Assembly: GCA_001898185.1 (NCBI GenBank)
Contig: MKTI01000003.1
Coordinates: 1-64,000, forward strand
Direction: 5' to 3'
Length of the DNA: 64,000 nt
Source of the DNA: Cellulomonas sp. 73-145
Lineage (GTDB): Bacteria; Actinomycetota; Actinomycetes; Actinomycetales; Cellulomonadaceae
Positions 61,931-64,000 of this stretch are shown here, piece after piece (the stretch's first letter is position 1; each line of letters begins with the position of its first letter). Under the pieces are notes generated by a model. That model worked only from the letters and a program-made list of their open reading frames with translations. It ran no database searches and was not told the origin of the DNA. Made by a program: the position numbers and the translations under genes.

Positions 61931-62701
61931 ATGTCGTCGAGCAGGGTGCTGCTGCCGCCCGGACCGGGCGGAGCCGTCGCCGGCGCGGGGCCTGGGCGGC
62001 GCGCCGCCGTCGTCGGCGTGGTGGGAGCCCGTGGCGGTGCCGGCACGTCCACGCTGGCGGCGCTGACCGCGGCCCGGCTGGCCCGCCGCACCAGCACGGT
62101 GCTGGCCGACCTCGACTGCCGGGGGGGCGGCCTGGACGTCACCGTCGGGGTGGAGGACGCCGACGGCGCGCGGTGGCCGGAGCTGGCGGGCGCGCGTGGC
62201 GACGTGCCGGGTGAGGACGTGCTCGCGCTGCTGCCCCGGTGGGGCGGCTGCGCGGTGCTCAGCGCCGACCGGGACGGTTCGGACCCCGACCCCGGTCTGG
62301 TGACCGACGTGCTGCACGCGCTGACCGGCGTCGTCGGCGCGATCGTGCTGGACCTGCCGCGGGGCGGCGCGTCGGCCGGTGCCGCCGTGCTGGGGGCGTG
62401 CGACGTGGTGGTCGTGGTGGCGCGGCGGGACCTCAGGTCGGTGGCGGGCACCCTCGCGGTTCGGCCCCGGCTGGCCGCGGCGGGCACGTCGGCGGGGCTG
62501 GTCGTCCTCGGGCGCGGTCCCGGCGGGCTCTCCGTGGCGGAGCTGTCGGCCGCGGTCGACCTCCCCGTGCTCTGGGCCGGCGGCACGACGCGGCGGCTCG
62601 CGCGCGCGGCGGAGCGGGGCGTGCTGCCGAGCAGGGGGACGGCCGTGCGCGCGGCGCGCGCGGTCGCGGCGCAGGTCGAGGCGTCGTGGCTGCTCGGATG
62701 A
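61931..62701 (+). CDS. ssd: Septum-site-determining/CpaE-like ATPase homologue (Ssd)
   Basis: A 256-residue MinD/ParA-fold protein from ATG 61,931 (AGGTGG site). The P-loop has the atypical form VVGARGGAGTSTLAALTAAR: the canonical KGGxGKT Lys residues are missing, as in Ssd and CpaE of Tad pilus loci. Further blocks are VLADLDCRGGGLDVTVG (Walker A' Asp), GAIVLDLPRGG and VVVVARRDLRSVAGT. It probably localises the Tad secretion ATPase. The tadA gene starts 19 bp downstream on the same strand, so they are one operon. In mycobacteria Ssd overproduction affects septation. Confidence 0.85.
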   Translation: MSSSRVLLPPGPGGAVAGAGPGRRAAVVGVVGARGGAGTSTLAALTAARLARRTSTVLADLDCRGGGLDVTVGVEDADGARWPELAGARGDVPGEDVLALLPRWGGCAVLSADRDGSDPDPGLVTDVLHALTGVVGAIVLDLPRGGASAGAAVLGACDVVVVVARRDLRSVAGTLAVRPRLAAAGTSAGLVVLGRGPGGLSVAELSAAVDLPVLWAGGTTRRLARAAERGVLPSRGTAVRAARAVAAQVEASWLLG

Positions 62702-62719
62702 CGGCGCGGCGGTGAGCGG

Positions 62720-64000
62720 ATGAGTGCCGGGCGGCTGGTGGCTCGGGACGTGCTGCCCGACTCGGCGGCCCGTGGTGCGGCGGTGCTGTCGGGCAACGGC
62801 CTGACGGCTCTCGCCGAGCGGGTGCGTGCGCGGCTGCAGGACGGGCTCGGAGCACCGCCGGCGTCCTCGACCTCTGCCGCGTCCGGTCGCGGTGCCGACG
62901 GCGGCGTCGGGACGGTGCCGTCGGACGAGCTCCTGGCCGCGCTGGTCGGGGACGCGGTGCACCAGGAGGGCACCCTGCTCGGCCCGTCCGCCCTGGCCAC
63001 GGCCGTGCGGGAGGTCCGTGCGGTGCTGTTCGGCGCCGGGCCGCTGCAGCGGTGGCTCGACGACCCGCTGGTCACCGACGTGCTGGTCAACGGACCGGCC
63101 GACGTGTGGGTGGAGCGCGCCGGGCGGCTGGTGCGCACCGACGTGGACCTCGGCTCGGTGGCCGACGTGCGGGACCTGGCCGTCCGCCTGGCGGCATCGG
63201 GCGGCCAGCGGCTCGACGACGCGACGGCGACGGTCGACGCCCGTCTGCCCGACGGGACCCGGCTGCACGCCGTGCTGCCTCCGCTGGCGGGGCCGTGCAC
63301 GGTGCTGAGCCTGCGGGTGCTGCGTCGGCAGCCGTTCACGCTGGACGAGCTGGTCGACCGCGGCACACTCGCGCCCGCAGTCGCACCGCTGCTGCGGGCG
63401 CTGGTGCACCGCCGGGCCAACCTGCTGCTGTCCGGCCCGACGGGATCCGGCAAGACGACGCTGCTCGCAGCGCTCCTGACAGCCGTCCCGCCGGACCAGC
63501 GGATCGTGGTCGTGGAGGAGGCCGGCGAGCTGTGGCCGGACCACCCGCACGTCGTCCACCTCACCACCCGCAACGCCAACGTCGACGGGGCCGGCGCGGT
63601 GGACCTCGCACGGCTCGTCCGGGAGGCGCTGCGGATGCGTCCCGACCGGCTCGTCCTGGGAGAAGCTCGCGGCGCCGAGATCCGGGAGGTGCTCGCGGCC
63701 CTGAACACCGGGCACGAGGGCGGTTGCGCGACGCTGCACGCCAACACGGCGGCCGACGTCCCGGCGCGGCTCGAGGCGCTGGCGGCCCTCGCCGGGATGT
63801 CGCGGGACGCCCTTGCCGCCCAGGCCGTCAGCGCCGTCGATGCGGTGCTGCACCTGCGCCGCGCCGGCCCCGACCGCGCGCAGCGCCGGCTGAGCGAGAT
63901 CGGTGTGGTGCGCCGGGCCGACGACGGGTCGCTGGCCGTCGAGACCGCCGTGCGCTGCGGCGATGGGGGAGCCGTGGAGCGCGGCCCGGCGTGGGACCGC
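62720..64000 (+). CDS. tadA: TadA/CpaF-type secretion ATPase (partial, runs off the window)
   Basis: ATG 62,720 begins a frame still open at base 64,000 (427 codons). It shows the type II/IV secretion ATPase order: an N-terminal helical domain, VTDVLVNGPADVWVERAGRL, then the Walker A LLLSGPTGSGKTTLLAALLT, Asp box VVVEEAGELWPDHPHVV, Walker B-type RMRPDRLVLGEARGAEIREV, and the His box GCATLHANTAADVPARLEAL. The sequence after that is the usual C-terminal helical part. It powers assembly of Flp/Tad pili. The tadB/tadC and flp genes should lie just beyond the window. Confidence 0.93.
   Translation, partial: MSAGRLVARDVLPDSAARGAAVLSGNGLTALAERVRARLQDGLGAPPASSTSAASGRGADGGVGTVPSDELLAALVGDAVHQEGTLLGPSALATAVREVRAVLFGAGPLQRWLDDPLVTDVLVNGPADVWVERAGRLVRTDVDLGSVADVRDLAVRLAASGGQRLDDATATVDARLPDGTRLHAVLPPLAGPCTVLSLRVLRRQPFTLDELVDRGTLAPAVAPLLRALVHRRANLLLSGPTGSGKTTLLAALLTAVPPDQRIVVVEEAGELWPDHPHVVHLTTRNANVDGAGAVDLARLVREALRMRPDRLVLGEARGAEIREVLAALNTGHEGGCATLHANTAADVPARLEALAALAGMSRDALAAQAVSAVDAVLHLRRAGPDRAQRRLSEIGVVRRADDGSLAVETAVRCGDGGAVERGPAWDR

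Noticed and set aside
60716..63853. Long minus frame over the HAD, ssd and tadA genes
   Set aside because: Composition is shadow-like, while ssd and tadA on the + strand have clear motifs.

Overview
The DNA is very GC-rich and the clear chromosomal genes (mycothiol synthase, Ssd and TadA of an actinobacterial Tad locus, a polyphosphate kinase with a MutT/histidine-phosphatase partner, a CE1758/CE1759 flavin pair, a secreted GH2 enzyme) point to an actinomycete, most probably Cellulomonas or a relative. The genus is an inference from gene content; no rRNA or tRNA lies in the window.

Bases 1 to about 16,820 are an integrated accessory island. It holds Lsr2 relics, an operon of unknown membrane and cytoplasmic proteins (2.0-3.5 kb), XRE regulators, and what looks like a composite immune locus (4.4-9.7 kb). 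There, an XRE repressor and an ImmA/IrrE protease face, across a perfect 14-bp inverted repeat, a three-gene ubiquitin-like cassette: a multiubiquitin-type protein, a ThiF/E1-like adenylyltransferase and a DUF6527 protein. A caspase-like protein and a metallo-beta-lactamase-fold protein follow on the same strand. Two orphan genes come next (10.3-12.4 kb), then a transposition-type operon (13.1-16.6 kb) with a degenerate tyrosine-recombinase-like protein and a DDE transposase with a cysteine-rich insertion. Repeats of GAACCCCTGG and a 12-bp inverted repeat lie at the right edge, where a DUF2975 membrane-protein gene has lost its 5' part; this marks the junction with the chromosome.

From 17 to 36 kb the chromosome carries cell-envelope functions: an LCP ligase, a secreted GH2-LamG enzyme, a catalytically dead resolvase, a LuxR-type two-component pair, and two separate clusters that couple ER/SipW-type signal peptidases to secreted proteins. 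One cluster has two paralogous exported proteins that share a palindromic upstream box; the other has a TasA/camelysin-like protein and an 80-residue stub. Between them are redox genes (aldo/keto reductase, the FMN reductase/LLM pair, an FAD oxidase).

From 36 to 54.7 kb there are a GGDEF-EAL protein, MsrB, a NERD-like protein, a sugar porter, a phosphate block (DUF47-Pit facing a Nudix/histidine-phosphatase protein and PPK1), mycothiol synthase, two paralogous esterases next to an MprF-type aminoacyl-phosphatidylglycerol synthase, and a small-molecule exporter. From 54.7 to 64 kb come acetate metabolism and transport (acetyl-CoA synthetase, formate/nitrite-type channel, malic enzyme), then a HAD phosphatase, Ssd and the start of TadA. 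Two intergenic regions fold into convincing RNA structures: 42.27-42.38 kb, and 60.54-60.77 kb, which sits where mycobacteria keep the 6S-like RNA Ms1.
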